A stretch of DNA of 64,000 nt from DASSJT01 sp963715025. Its GTDB lineage: Bacteria > Actinomycetota > Actinomycetes > Actinomycetales > Dermatophilaceae. Below the pieces are notes generated by a model. It searched no databases. It saw nothing but the letters and a program-made list of their open reading frames with translations, and had not been told where the DNA came from. This document shows, piece by piece, positions 42,086 through 50,818 of this stretch. Location of the stretch: the NCBI GenBank assembly GCA_963715025.1, contig CAVQQQ010000001.1:487195-551194 (forward strand). The letters are read 5' to 3'. A program made the position numbers and the translations under genes. Each line of letters starts with the position of its first letter. The first letter of the stretch is position 1.

Positions 42086-44248
42086 TCACGCCAATTCCTT
42101 TGGTGCAGAGGCTTTTCGGAGAACTTCCTCCGGATCGGATCCGGCCAGAATCGCGAGTACCTGCATGCCGTAGAGGTCCAGCTTGCGCTTCCCCACGCCT
42201 GCGACGAGGGCCAGCTCGCCCGCGCTGCCGGGCTCGCGCTCGGCGATGGCGGTGAGAGTGGCATCAGTGAAGACGACGTATGCCGGGACGCCGGCTTCCC
42301 TCGACACCGCCAGCCGCCAGCCGCGCAGGCGCTCGAACACCGCGTCGCTGTAGGTGGGCGGGCAGTCGTCGCAGCGCCCGGTCTTGCGCTGGGCTGCGGA
42401 GGTCAGGTCCACCCCGCAGCTGCGGCAGACTGCCGGCGCCGCCGGCCGCAGTGCGCGGGTCCCGCCCGCGGCGCGTCGTCGTGGCGTCGAGCGGGCACCG
42501 GAGCCGAGGACGCTCGCCGTGGCGTCGAGGAACCGGGATGGGCGGCGGGTAGCGCGGCCACCGGGCGTGCGGGCCTGGGCCCAGGTGAGGCGCAGGTCGC
42601 GCCGCGCCCGGGTCATGCCGACGTAGAGCAGGCGGCGCTCCTCGTCGATGGCCTCAGCGGTCTCGGCCATCGCGATCGGGAGCAGCCCGTCTGAGCAGCC
42701 GGCAATGAAGACGACATCCCACTCCAGACCCTTTGCCGCGTGCAGCGAGGCCAGGGTGACCCCCTCCACAGCCGGGGCGTGCTGCGCTGCGGCCCGCTCG
42801 TCGAGCTCGCGCACGAAGAGCGGCAGCCGGGCCGACTCATCGACGGCTGCCACGTCATCGGCGAGGGCGGCCAGGGCGGCGAGGGACTCCCATCGCTCAC
42901 GAGCTGCTCCGCCGCTCGTTGGTGCCTGCCGGGTCCACCCCGCCCCGACAAGGATGTCCCGCACGAGGTCCGATAGCGGCTGGGAGCCGTCGTCGGAGCG
43001 AGCCGCTCCGCGCAGGAGCAGGACCGCCTGGCGCACCTCGGGTCGCGCGAAGAACCGTTCGCCGCCGCGCACGAGGTAGGGGATGCCGCGCTCGGCGAGT
43101 GCCGACTCGAACGCCTCCGACTGTGCGTTGGTGCGGAACAGGACGGCCACCTGCGATGCGGGGGTCCCCTGTTTGAGCAGGCCCTCGATTGCGCCCGCGA
43201 CCGCCTCGCCCTCGGCGGGGTCGTCGGGGCAGGGCTGGATCGTGGGCTCAGGCCCCGGCGCGCCCTGGGCCTCGAGCTGCAGGCCAGAGCTGCGCACCGC
43301 CCCGGAGGGTGCCTGCAGCAGCAGGTTGGCCAGTCTGACGATCTGGGGCGTGGAGCGGTAGTTGCGCACCAGTCGCACGACCTCGGTGCCAGGGTGCCGC
43401 CGGGGGAACTCCACCAGGTGGCGCGGGCTCGCGCCGGTGAAGGAGTAGATGGTCTGGGCCGGGTCGCCGACGACGCACAGGTCTTGGCGGTCGCCGAGCC
43501 AGAGCTCGAGCAGCCGCTGCTGCAAGGCGTTGACGTCCTGGTATTCGTCGACCACGAAGTGGTGGTACTGCGCGCGGATCGCGGCAGCGACGTCGTCGCG
43601 GTCCTCGAGGATCCCGACCGTGAGCAGGAGGACGTCCTCGAAGTCGATGACGTGGCGGTCGGACTTCACCTCTTCGTAGACCGCCATGAGCCGGGCCATC
43701 GCGGTGTGGTCGAGCCCGGGGGGCTCGCGTCGTGCAGCCCGGGCCCCACCGGCATACGTCTCCGGCGTCAGCATGCCGACCTTGGCCCACTCGATCTCGG
43801 CGGCGAGGTCACGGATCCCGGTTCGGTCGAAGGACATGCGCAAGCGACCCGCCGCCTCGGCGACGGCCGGCGCCTTCTGGCTCATGACCTCGGGCGCGGC
43901 GCCCCCGATCACGTGGGGCCAGAAGTAGTGGAGCTGGCGCAGGGCAGCGGCATGGAACGTGCGGGCCTGCACGCCGCCCACCCCGAGGTCGCGCAGCCGG
44001 CTGCGCATCTCCCCCGCCGCCCTCGCCGTGAATGTGACGGCGAGCAGTCGTTGGGGCTGGTAGGCGCCCGACAGCACGCCGTAGGCGATCCGGTGCGTGA
44101 TCGCGCGGGTCTTGCCCGTGCCGGCACCGGCCAGGACGCACATGGGGCCGCGAGGGCTGGCCGCGACCGTCCGCTGCTCGGGGTCGAGCGCCTCGAGGAC
44201 CACATCGGCGGACGGGTGAGGCGGCAGGCGAGCGGGCTGGGTGGGCAT
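42086..44248 (-). CDS. uvrD2: UvrD2-type DNA helicase with HRDC domain
   Basis: 720 residues. Superfamily-1 3'-5' helicase: Walker A AGAGTGKTRAI (41-47), VVDEYQDVN, GDPAQTIYSFTG, RNYRSTPQI, TLASLHAAKGLEWDVVF and YVGMTRARRDL. After residue 590 come a tetracysteine motif (VCRSCGVDL and GRCDDC) and a C-terminal HRDC domain (RLRGWRLAVSREAGVPAYVVFTD). This layout is characteristic of actinobacterial UvrD2. It unwinds DNA in repair or replication restart. Divergent from the mycoredoxin gene, with a 200-bp gap. Confidence 0.95.
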   Translation of the reverse strand: MPTQPARLPPHPSADVVLEALDPEQRTVAASPRGPMCVLAGAGTGKTRAITHRIAYGVLSGAYQPQRLLAVTFTARAAGEMRSRLRDLGVGGVQARTFHAAALRQLHYFWPHVIGGAAPEVMSQKAPAVAEAAGRLRMSFDRTGIRDLAAEIEWAKVGMLTPETYAGGARAARREPPGLDHTAMARLMAVYEEVKSDRHVIDFEDVLLLTVGILEDRDDVAAAIRAQYHHFVVDEYQDVNALQQRLLELWLGDRQDLCVVGDPAQTIYSFTGASPRHLVEFPRRHPGTEVVRLVRNYRSTPQIVRLANLLLQAPSGAVRSSGLQLEAQGAPGPEPTIQPCPDDPAEGEAVAGAIEGLLKQGTPASQVAVLFRTNAQSEAFESALAERGIPYLVRGGERFFARPEVRQAVLLLRGAARSDDGSQPLSDLVRDILVGAGWTRQAPTSGGAARERWESLAALAALADDVAAVDESARLPLFVRELDERAAAQHAPAVEGVTLASLHAAKGLEWDVVFIAGCSDGLLPIAMAETAEAIDEERRLLYVGMTRARRDLRLTWAQARTPGGRATRRPSRFLDATASVLGSGARSTPRRRAAGGTRALRPAAPAVCRSCGVDLTSAAQRKTGRCDDCPPTYSDAVFERLRGWRLAVSREAGVPAYVVFTDATLTAIAEREPGSAGELALVAGVGKRKLDLYGMQVLAILAGSDPEEVLRKASAPKELA

Positions 44249-44451
44249 CGACGCGATCCTCTCAGATGCTGGCGACCCGCCTCATCCGGACGCGGAAGCG
44301 GGCCTTCCGCGGGCGCCGGAGCACTCTGCTCGCCGCCATGGCAGCGATCACACCGGCGCTTGGGAAGGTTCGGGGCGGGTAGTGCGTTGACGAGACCGTT
44401 TGGCCTGAAACCCTTCCCCCAGGCCTTGGCACCCCAGAGGAGTCGGTTCAC

Positions 44452-44709
44452 ATGACCGTCCCGGCGCCCGAGCAGGGCTCCGTCACGATGTTCACCACCA
44501 GCTGGTGCGGCTACTGCACCCGGCTGAAGACCCAGATGCACCGCGAGGGCATTGCGTTCACCGAGGTGAACATCGAGCATCACCCCGACAGCGCCGCCTT
44601 CGTGATGGGGGTGAACGACGGGAACCAGACGGTGCCCACCCTGCTGTTCCCGGACGGCTCGGCCGCCACCAACCCCTCCGTCCACGAGGTCAGGCGCCGC
44701 CTGAGCTGA
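44452..44709 (+). CDS. Mycoredoxin
   Basis: An 85-residue glutaredoxin-like protein with active site TTSWCGYCTRL (Cys19, Cys22), followed by the cis-Pro segment NQTVPTLLFPDG. The CGYC motif and size match mycoredoxin-1, which reduces mycothiol mixed disulfides in Actinobacteria. GAGGAG is present upstream. Same place as Rv3198A next to uvrD2. Convergent with nudC. Confidence 0.92.
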   Translation: MTVPAPEQGSVTMFTTSWCGYCTRLKTQMHREGIAFTEVNIEHHPDSAAFVMGVNDGNQTVPTLLFPDGSAATNPSVHEVRRRLS

Positions 44710-44721
44710 GCCGGCCTGCGC

Positions 44722-45636
44722 TCAGCGCGCGAAGGTGATCGGCTCGCCGTACCAGTGCTCGATCAACCTGCGCGCGATCGACAGCCGCGGTGAGATGCCC
44801 CACTCGCCGCTCGAGACCCGGTCGCGCACCTCGTCGCGGGTCACCCAGACCGCCTCGGCGATCTCGCCGTCGCGGAAGGTCAGGCCCGTGGAGCGGGCCC
44901 GTGCCGTGAAGCCGATCATGAGCGAGGTCGGGAACGGCCAGGGCTGGTCGCCCAGGTAGGTCACGTCGTCGACGTCGATGCCCACCTCCTCGCGCACTTC
45001 GCGCGTCACTGCGGCCGCGAGGGTCTCGCCCGGCTCGACGAACCCGGCCAGCACCGAGTAGCGCTTCTCCCCCCAGTCCGCGCCGCGGGCCAGGAGGAGC
45101 CGGCCGTCGTCTGCGACAACTGACATGATCACGGCCGGGTCGGTGCGCGGGTAGTGCTCGCTGCCGTCTGCCGGGCAGCGCCGGATCCAGCCCGCCAGGT
45201 CGGGCTCGGTCGGGGTGCCACATCGCGGACAGTGGCCATGAGCAGCATGCCAGTTGGCCAGCGCCAGCGCTGTGGCGAAGAGCCCGGCCTCCCCCTCCGG
45301 CAGCTGTGCGGCTACCTGGCGGAGCGTCCGCCACTCCTCCCCCTCCGGCTCGGCGTCTGCTGCGGCCACGCAGAGGTATGCCGTGTGGTGGGCATCGCGT
45401 CCGAGGTAGACCGCGAGGCGGTCGGCATCGCCGGGCTCCGGCCCGCGCAGGGCGAGCCGCGGGCCGTCCGGCTCGGCCGCCACCTTCGTGGTGTCGCGCC
45501 GGATCTCGACGACCCGAGAGCGGGGATCTGCCAGAAGTTCCTTCACGAGGTGGGGCGTCCCCCGCCGCGTAGCGTCGCGGTCGAGGGCGAACCCGGCGAG
45601 CACGAGGTGGGGAAGAGTCTGCGCGGGACGGGCCAC
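44722..45636 (-). CDS. nudC: NADH pyrophosphatase / RNA de-NADding hydrolase NudC
   Basis: 304 residues from GTG 45636. It has an N-terminal domain, a zinc ribbon HGHCPRCGTPTEP...RRCPADGSEHYPR (three Cys, the fourth ligand probably His or Asp), the Nudix box GFVEPGETLAAAVTREVREEVGI, and the family motif DQPWPFPTSLM (canonical SQPWPFPxS with Ser changed to Asp). It cleaves NADH and removes NAD caps from RNA. Divergent from the phosphotransferase-like gene. Confidence 0.92.
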   Translation of the reverse strand: MARPAQTLPHLVLAGFALDRDATRRGTPHLVKELLADPRSRVVEIRRDTTKVAAEPDGPRLALRGPEPGDADRLAVYLGRDAHHTAYLCVAAADAEPEGEEWRTLRQVAAQLPEGEAGLFATALALANWHAAHGHCPRCGTPTEPDLAGWIRRCPADGSEHYPRTDPAVIMSVVADDGRLLLARGADWGEKRYSVLAGFVEPGETLAAAVTREVREEVGIDVDDVTYLGDQPWPFPTSLMIGFTARARSTGLTFRDGEIAEAVWVTRDEVRDRVSSGEWGISPRLSIARRLIEHWYGEPITFAR

Positions 45637-45677
45637 GCCTGCCAGCCTAGGGCAGCCCCGCGGCATACCTTGGTGGG

Positions 45678-47081
45678 GTGGAACGCAGCCCGCTCTTCCT
45701 GGCCGCACTCGCGAGTGCCGCGGTGCCGGGCCTCGACCCGGCGAGCGTGGAGGCCCTCCCGAGCGCGCCCGGCCAGCTGTTCGACGTGGCCTACGTCGAA
45801 GACACGCTGCAGCGCCGCTGGGTGGTGCGCGCGCCGCGGACACCTGGTGCCGCAGCTCAGATGGACCTGACCGTGTCGCTGTTGAGCCTGCTTGCCCGCC
45901 GGCTGCCGTTCGCGCTGCCGATGCCGCGCGGGTTCATCACCTTGCGGTCGGGAGGGCGAGCCGCGGTCTACCCGTACCTCCCCGGCCAGCACCTCGACTT
46001 CGCCTCGCTGCCAGCGGGCAACGGCATCACTGCCGAGCTGGGGCGCGCCATCGCCGCGCTTCACAGCGTCGACCAGCGGCTGTTCGACGAGGCGGGGCTT
46101 CCCACCTATGACGCTGACACCTATCGCATCCGACGGCTCTCTGACCTCGACCGCGCCGCCGAGAGCGGCCGGGTGCCAGCGGCGCTCCTCGCCCGGTGGG
46201 AGCGGGCCCTCGAGAACGTCAACCTGTGGCGCTTCGCCCCGACGCCCATTCACGGCGGCCTCACCGGCGACCAGGTGCTCGCGGCGTTCGACGACCAGGA
46301 TGACGCATCGTCGGGGCGGATCGAGGGCGTGACCGGCTGGGAGGGCGCGAAAGTCGCCGACCCTGCCGACGATTTCGCCGCTCTGGTCGTCGAGGCGTCG
46401 CCGGAGGCGATGGACACGGTCATGGAGGCCTACGCCCATGCCCGGGCGGAGCGCCCCGACCCCAACCTCCTGGTCCGCGCACGACTCGCCGCCGAACTCC
46501 AGCGGATGAGCGCGCTGTTGGCCGCCCTGGCCGCTGGCCAGAGCGCGATTGCAGACCAGATCGCGGCGGACCTTCAGGACCTGGACGACGACGTTCGGGC
46601 CCAGGCGACAGCTCCCGACGACGACCACCCGATAAGCCTCGAGCCGCGCACGCCTCGCACCGTCGTCGCACGTCCGGCGCAGGCTGACGAGGATGCCGCG
46701 GCACCGGCCAATGGCGAGGATGCCGTAGCACCGGCCAACGGCGAGGATGCCACAGCAGCGGACAGCGACGGATCGGTCGACGAGACGTCTGGGGACGAGT
46801 CGACTGACGGGGTGGCCGAGGCCCTGGACGAGTCCACCGCCGAGGGGGAGGCCAAAGCCACCGAGCCCAAGCCTGAAGCCACCGAGCCCGAAGCCACCGA
46901 GCCCGAGTCCGAGTCCGCCGAACCCGAGCCCGAGTCCGCCGAACCCGAGGACCCCGGGCTCGGGCTTGAGCGCAGGGCTGACAACGCCGAGCCAGGGGCA
47001 ACCGAGCGTGCGGCCCAGCCGGAGCCCGATCCGGACCGTGGGCCCCAGCCCAGGCCGGAATCCGAGCCCGGAGAGCCATGA
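45678..47081 (+). CDS. Phosphotransferase-fold protein with degenerate active site and acidic tail
   Basis: 467 residues from GTG 45678. Residues 1-290 follow the aminoglycoside/macrolide phosphotransferase fold (RWVVRAPRTPGA, AVYPYLPGQHLD, ELGRAIAALHSVD). The catalytic loop reads HGGLTGDQVL (192-201) where active enzymes have HGD, and the metal site reads VTGWEGAKVADPADDFA (about 218) where active enzymes have IDW. Both catalytic aspartates are gone, so it is probably a pseudokinase. From about 310 the chain becomes a low-complexity Glu/Pro/Ala/Asp tail with EPE- and ANGEDA-type repeats. Confidence 0.8.
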   Translation: MERSPLFLAALASAAVPGLDPASVEALPSAPGQLFDVAYVEDTLQRRWVVRAPRTPGAAAQMDLTVSLLSLLARRLPFALPMPRGFITLRSGGRAAVYPYLPGQHLDFASLPAGNGITAELGRAIAALHSVDQRLFDEAGLPTYDADTYRIRRLSDLDRAAESGRVPAALLARWERALENVNLWRFAPTPIHGGLTGDQVLAAFDDQDDASSGRIEGVTGWEGAKVADPADDFAALVVEASPEAMDTVMEAYAHARAERPDPNLLVRARLAAELQRMSALLAALAAGQSAIADQIAADLQDLDDDVRAQATAPDDDHPISLEPRTPRTVVARPAQADEDAAAPANGEDAVAPANGEDATAADSDGSVDETSGDESTDGVAEALDESTAEGEAKATEPKPEATEPEATEPESESAEPEPESAEPEDPGLGLERRADNAEPGATERAAQPEPDPDRGPQPRPESEPGEP

Positions 47082-47106
47082 GCCAGCGGCTGGTCAGGAG
47101 CCGGCG

Positions 47107-47265
47107 TTGGCCTTGGCGCCGGCCCCGCGCACCAAGGAGCGGAAGCGGACGTCGCGCGTCGACCGGGACGCCAGCCCGGCCCCGGTTCTGCCCGCCGAGC
47201 CGGCGCCCCCTCTCGAGTTCGAGATCGACCAGCCGGACGACCCTCCGAGGCGGCGCCGGTCCTAG
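47107..47265 (+). CDS. Possible small protein after the phosphotransferase gene
   Basis: A 52-codon frame from TTG 47107 (CAGGAG 6 nt upstream). The product begins with a basic stretch (RTKERKRTSRVDRD) and continues PAPVLPAEPAPPLEFEIDQP, ending DDPPRRRRS. Codon choice looks coding, but no relative is recognised and the start is unusual. It is also the same frame as a longer shadow reading across the acidic tail. Low confidence. Confidence 0.3.
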   Translation: MALAPAPRTKERKRTSRVDRDASPAPVLPAEPAPPLEFEIDQPDDPPRRRRS

Positions 47266-47302
47266 CGGTCGCGCCCAGCCGGAGACCGGGAGACGCATCC
47301 TG

Positions 47303-50300
47303 TCAGCCGGGGATGGCCCCCAGGATCCGCACGATCTCGCGCTCGTCGGGCAGATCCGGCCAGATCGTCTCACCGGTTCCGGCGTAGTAGAAGGCTGCCT
47401 CGACGTCCTCGACGGCGACGCCTCGCAACCTCGCGTAGGCGATCCGATAGGCGGCCAGCTGGATCGCCCGATTCCGCGCGACGTCAGCGGTCGGCTTCTC
47501 ACCCGTCTTCCAGTCGACGACCGTGTAGCCACCGCGGTCCCCCGGGAACACGGCGTCGATCCGCCCGCGGATGGCGATCCCGTCGATCACCGTCTCGACC
47601 GCGGTCTCGACTTCCAGAGGGATCCGCCCGGCCCATTCGCTGAGCAGGAACCGCTCCTTCATCGCCGGGAGCTCATCGTCGTCACCGGGGTCGTCGTCGG
47701 CCGAGCCGGGCAGCTCCAGCAGGTCGACCATCGCCGCGCGCCGGTAGTGCTGCTCGATCCAGGCATGGAACGCCGTGCCCCGTCGAGCGGCCAGGGCAGG
47801 CGCGGCCGGCATGGGGCGCCGTAGTGACGCCGCGAAGGCGGCGGGGTCCCGGGCCAGGGCGACGACTGCTGAGGTGGAGAGATGCCTGGGCACCAGGACC
47901 TGTTCGTCGGACCGCTGCCGCGCCACGCGCCGCTCTTCGAGCAACAGGTCGAGCTCTTCGAGGATGGGCACCTCGTCGCCCGGCACGGGGATCGTGCCCT
48001 GTCGGCCGGAATCGGGCAGAGAGTCGCCACTCTCGAGTGCGGAGCGCACCTCGGCCGCTGATGCCTCGAGGTCGCGCCGCCGGCTGGCCAGCGGGTCGTG
48101 GGGCCAGACCGCCGTCTGGGGGGCCAAGGTTCGCGGGTTGACGACGGCACCCGCGTCCTCGGGATCCGGCATGGGGGCCCAGTCGGTCAGCTCGATCGCG
48201 ACCGCGGGCGACCCAGCGTCAGGCCGTCGAGTGGACGCCGGTCCGCCGGCGGCGGCCGGGGCAGAACTTGGGGCGGCGGCCGGGGCAGAACTTGGGGTGG
48301 CGGCCGGGGCCGCGCCAGGGTGTGCCGCAGGGGCGGGGCCGGCCAGCAGCTCGATCAGGAAGCGCGAGGTCACCCTCGGGGTGGTGGCGTCCGCCCAGAC
48401 CGGCGCCGTCATGAGCATCGCGGTTCGGGCACGGGTGAGGGCTACGTAGGCCAGTCGCCGCTCCTCGGCGATGCCATGCCTTCCGCCCGCCTCCAGGAAC
48501 TCGACCACTCGACGCTCGATGTCCGGCCAGTCGACCGCGGCCTCCCAGTCGAGCACCGGGAGCCCGTCGCGGTCGCCCCGGAGCGCATAAGGGATCCCGC
48601 CGTCCTTGAGACCAGCAACCCAGCCGCGGTCCTTGGGCTGGCTGACGACCCATCTCCCGTCGTGGGGCTTGGAGGCTGCATATGGCAGATCCGGGAACGT
48701 CCCCTCGACCAGGCCAGGAATTGCCACGGCGTCCCATTCAAGGCCCTTGGCGGCGTGCACCGTCAGCACCTGCACGGCATCCGGGCTGGCCTCGATATAG
48801 CCCTTGTCGAGCCCGCGCTCCTCCTTCAGCGCCGCGGTCAGCCACCCGAGGAAGCCAGCCAGTGTCGGGCGATCCGCACTCACCGTGAAGCTCGCAGCCA
48901 CGTCGGCGAACGCGTCGAGGTGGGCGCGTGCAGCCGCCGGGGTGTAGCCAGGACGCGACAGGACCTCGATATCGAGCCCGAGGGCGCGCTCGGCCTCGCC
49001 GACGAGGTCGGCCAGCGGCAGCGCCGTGAGCACCCGCAGTCTCCGCACCACCCGCTGGAGCCCCGCGAGCCGCTCCCGCCCGCTGGCGCTGATCAGGCGG
49101 CCGTCAGGGCTGCGCCACCGCGCCGGCGGCAGGTCGTCCAGCGCCTCGACGATGCTGGGCCGCTCGACCGCATCGGAGAACGGCTGCGCCGCGGGACGCG
49201 CCGACGCGGGATGGGGCGCCGCATCCCGCGCCGCTGTGCGACGCGCTGCTGCCATGGCCCGAACCTCCTGCTGATGGCGGGCCCAGGCCATCAGTCCGTC
49301 GAGGTCGGCGGCGCCGAGCCGGCACAGGGGCCCCGTGAGAAGCCGCATGAGCTGGTCGCCCCGAGTGGGGTCCTGGACAACGTGCAGCAGGGCGACGATG
49401 TCCTCGATCTCCGGCGTGACCAGCAGGCCACCCAGCCCGACGACCTCATAGGGCACACCGCGCCGTTCCAGGGCGTCGATCACCGGCGCGAACTGGGATC
49501 GCTTGCGACACAGGATTGCGGCGGACCTCTCGCCGCCCACGCGCTGGCCCTCGACCCACCCGGCCACGAAATCGGCTTCCTCCTCGACCGTGGCCAGGCG
49601 CGCTGCCCCCACCCAGCCCGCTCCGGCGCGGGGCGACGGCGAGAGCCCGAGGACGTGCACGCGCGCCGTCTCACGGAGGGGCGCTGCGACCGCGTTGGCT
49701 GCGCCGAGGATGGCGCGGTCGTTGCGCCAGCTCGTGGAGAGGGGAAGCACCGCGGCGTCGCGGCCGCCGTCGCGGAAGGCGTGCGGAAAGCGCGAGAGCG
49801 TTGTAGCGCTCGCACCGCGCCACCCGTAGATGGACTGGTGCGGGTCGCCGACCGCAGTGACGGGAACTGATCCCCCGCCCGCGGCGAAGAGGGCCCGCAA
49901 CAACTCCAGCTGGGCCTCGGACGTGTCCTGGAACTCGTCGAGCAACACCGCGCCGAAGCGCTGTCGCTCGATCTGCCCGATGTCGGGGAACGTCGCGGCC
50001 AGCCGTGCTGCGATGGCCATCTGGTCGGCGAAGTCCATGGAGTCTCGCTGGCGCTTCAGCGCGAGGTACCGCTGCACCATCGGCATGACACCTGCGCGGG
50101 CGCGCAGTGCGGCCCGCATCGCCCTGGTCTCCGGTGGGAGGTCGCGCGCCCGGCTGCCGCCGGGCGGCAGCAAGGCCAGGGCCTCGTCGACGCGATGGAG
50201 GTATGCCGTGACCTCGGCCGGGGTGACCAGGTGCTCCGCCATCTCCCCCGCCAGGTCGACCACAGCGGCGGTGATGGTCGACTCGGCGCTCTCGACGTCG

Positions 50301-50818
50301 TCCATGGACCCGTCGTACGAGGCAACCACCTCTGCGGCATATTGCCAGGCGGCCGCCTCCGACAGCAGGCGGGACTCGCTCTCGAAGCCGAGCCGCAGGG
50401 CATGCTCGCGGACCAGCCGACCGGCATACGAGTGGTAGGTGGACACCGTCGGCGTGCCACCCAGCGTCTCGGCTTCACCGTCGTCATCCCTTGGTGCCCA
50501 GAGCCCGGCTCGCACGAGCCGGCGCAGTCGAGCGGTGATCCGCTCGGACAGCTCGGTGGCGGCCTTGCGGGTGAAAGTCAGCCCGAGCACCTGGTCCGGC
50601 TCGATGATTCCGTTGGCCACCAGCCACACGACCCGTGAGGCCATGGTCTCGGTCTTGCCGGAGCCGGCGCCGGCGACCACGAGCAGGGGTGCTGGCGGGG
50701 CTTCGATAACGGCCCGCTGCTGGAGCGTCGGGGCCGGCAGGCCGAGCGCCAGGGCGATGTCGACCGCCGAGGGCCCGGTGGCGGTCGCCCTTGTCATGGC
50801 ACCGGTCCCCACGGTCAC
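47303..50818 (-). CDS. adnB: AdnB-like helicase-nuclease
   Basis: 1171 residues. UvrD-type helicase with Walker A AGAGSGKTETM, VLLDEFQDTSEAQLELL, GDPHQSIYGWRGAS, VLTVHAAKGLEWDAV and ALTRARTAMLM, followed by an Ala/Pro-rich linker and a C-terminal PD-(D/E)XK nuclease (RGRIDAVFPG, YTVVDWKTGEKP, IQLAAYRIAYARL). The start GTG 50818 overlaps the stop of adnA by 4 bp. In mycobacteria AdnA and AdnB form the RecBCD-like end-resection machine; the size and order here match, with AdnB the main motor. Linker contains a repeated Ala/Pro/Ser segment. Confidence 0.9.
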   Translation of the reverse strand: MTVGTGAMTRATATGPSAVDIALALGLPAPTLQQRAVIEAPPAPLLVVAGAGSGKTETMASRVVWLVANGIIEPDQVLGLTFTRKAATELSERITARLRRLVRAGLWAPRDDDGEAETLGGTPTVSTYHSYAGRLVREHALRLGFESESRLLSEAAAWQYAAEVVASYDGSMDDVESAESTITAAVVDLAGEMAEHLVTPAEVTAYLHRVDEALALLPPGGSRARDLPPETRAMRAALRARAGVMPMVQRYLALKRQRDSMDFADQMAIAARLAATFPDIGQIERQRFGAVLLDEFQDTSEAQLELLRALFAAGGGSVPVTAVGDPHQSIYGWRGASATTLSRFPHAFRDGGRDAAVLPLSTSWRNDRAILGAANAVAAPLRETARVHVLGLSPSPRAGAGWVGAARLATVEEEADFVAGWVEGQRVGGERSAAILCRKRSQFAPVIDALERRGVPYEVVGLGGLLVTPEIEDIVALLHVVQDPTRGDQLMRLLTGPLCRLGAADLDGLMAWARHQQEVRAMAAARRTAARDAAPHPASARPAAQPFSDAVERPSIVEALDDLPPARWRSPDGRLISASGRERLAGLQRVVRRLRVLTALPLADLVGEAERALGLDIEVLSRPGYTPAAARAHLDAFADVAASFTVSADRPTLAGFLGWLTAALKEERGLDKGYIEASPDAVQVLTVHAAKGLEWDAVAIPGLVEGTFPDLPYAASKPHDGRWVVSQPKDRGWVAGLKDGGIPYALRGDRDGLPVLDWEAAVDWPDIERRVVEFLEAGGRHGIAEERRLAYVALTRARTAMLMTAPVWADATTPRVTSRFLIELLAGPAPAAHPGAAPAATPSSAPAAAPSSAPAAAGGPASTRRPDAGSPAVAIELTDWAPMPDPEDAGAVVNPRTLAPQTAVWPHDPLASRRRDLEASAAEVRSALESGDSLPDSGRQGTIPVPGDEVPILEELDLLLEERRVARQRSDEQVLVPRHLSTSAVVALARDPAAFAASLRRPMPAAPALAARRGTAFHAWIEQHYRRAAMVDLLELPGSADDDPGDDDELPAMKERFLLSEWAGRIPLEVETAVETVIDGIAIRGRIDAVFPGDRGGYTVVDWKTGEKPTADVARNRAIQLAAYRIAYARLRGVAVEDVEAAFYYAGTGETIWPDLPDEREIVRILGAIPG

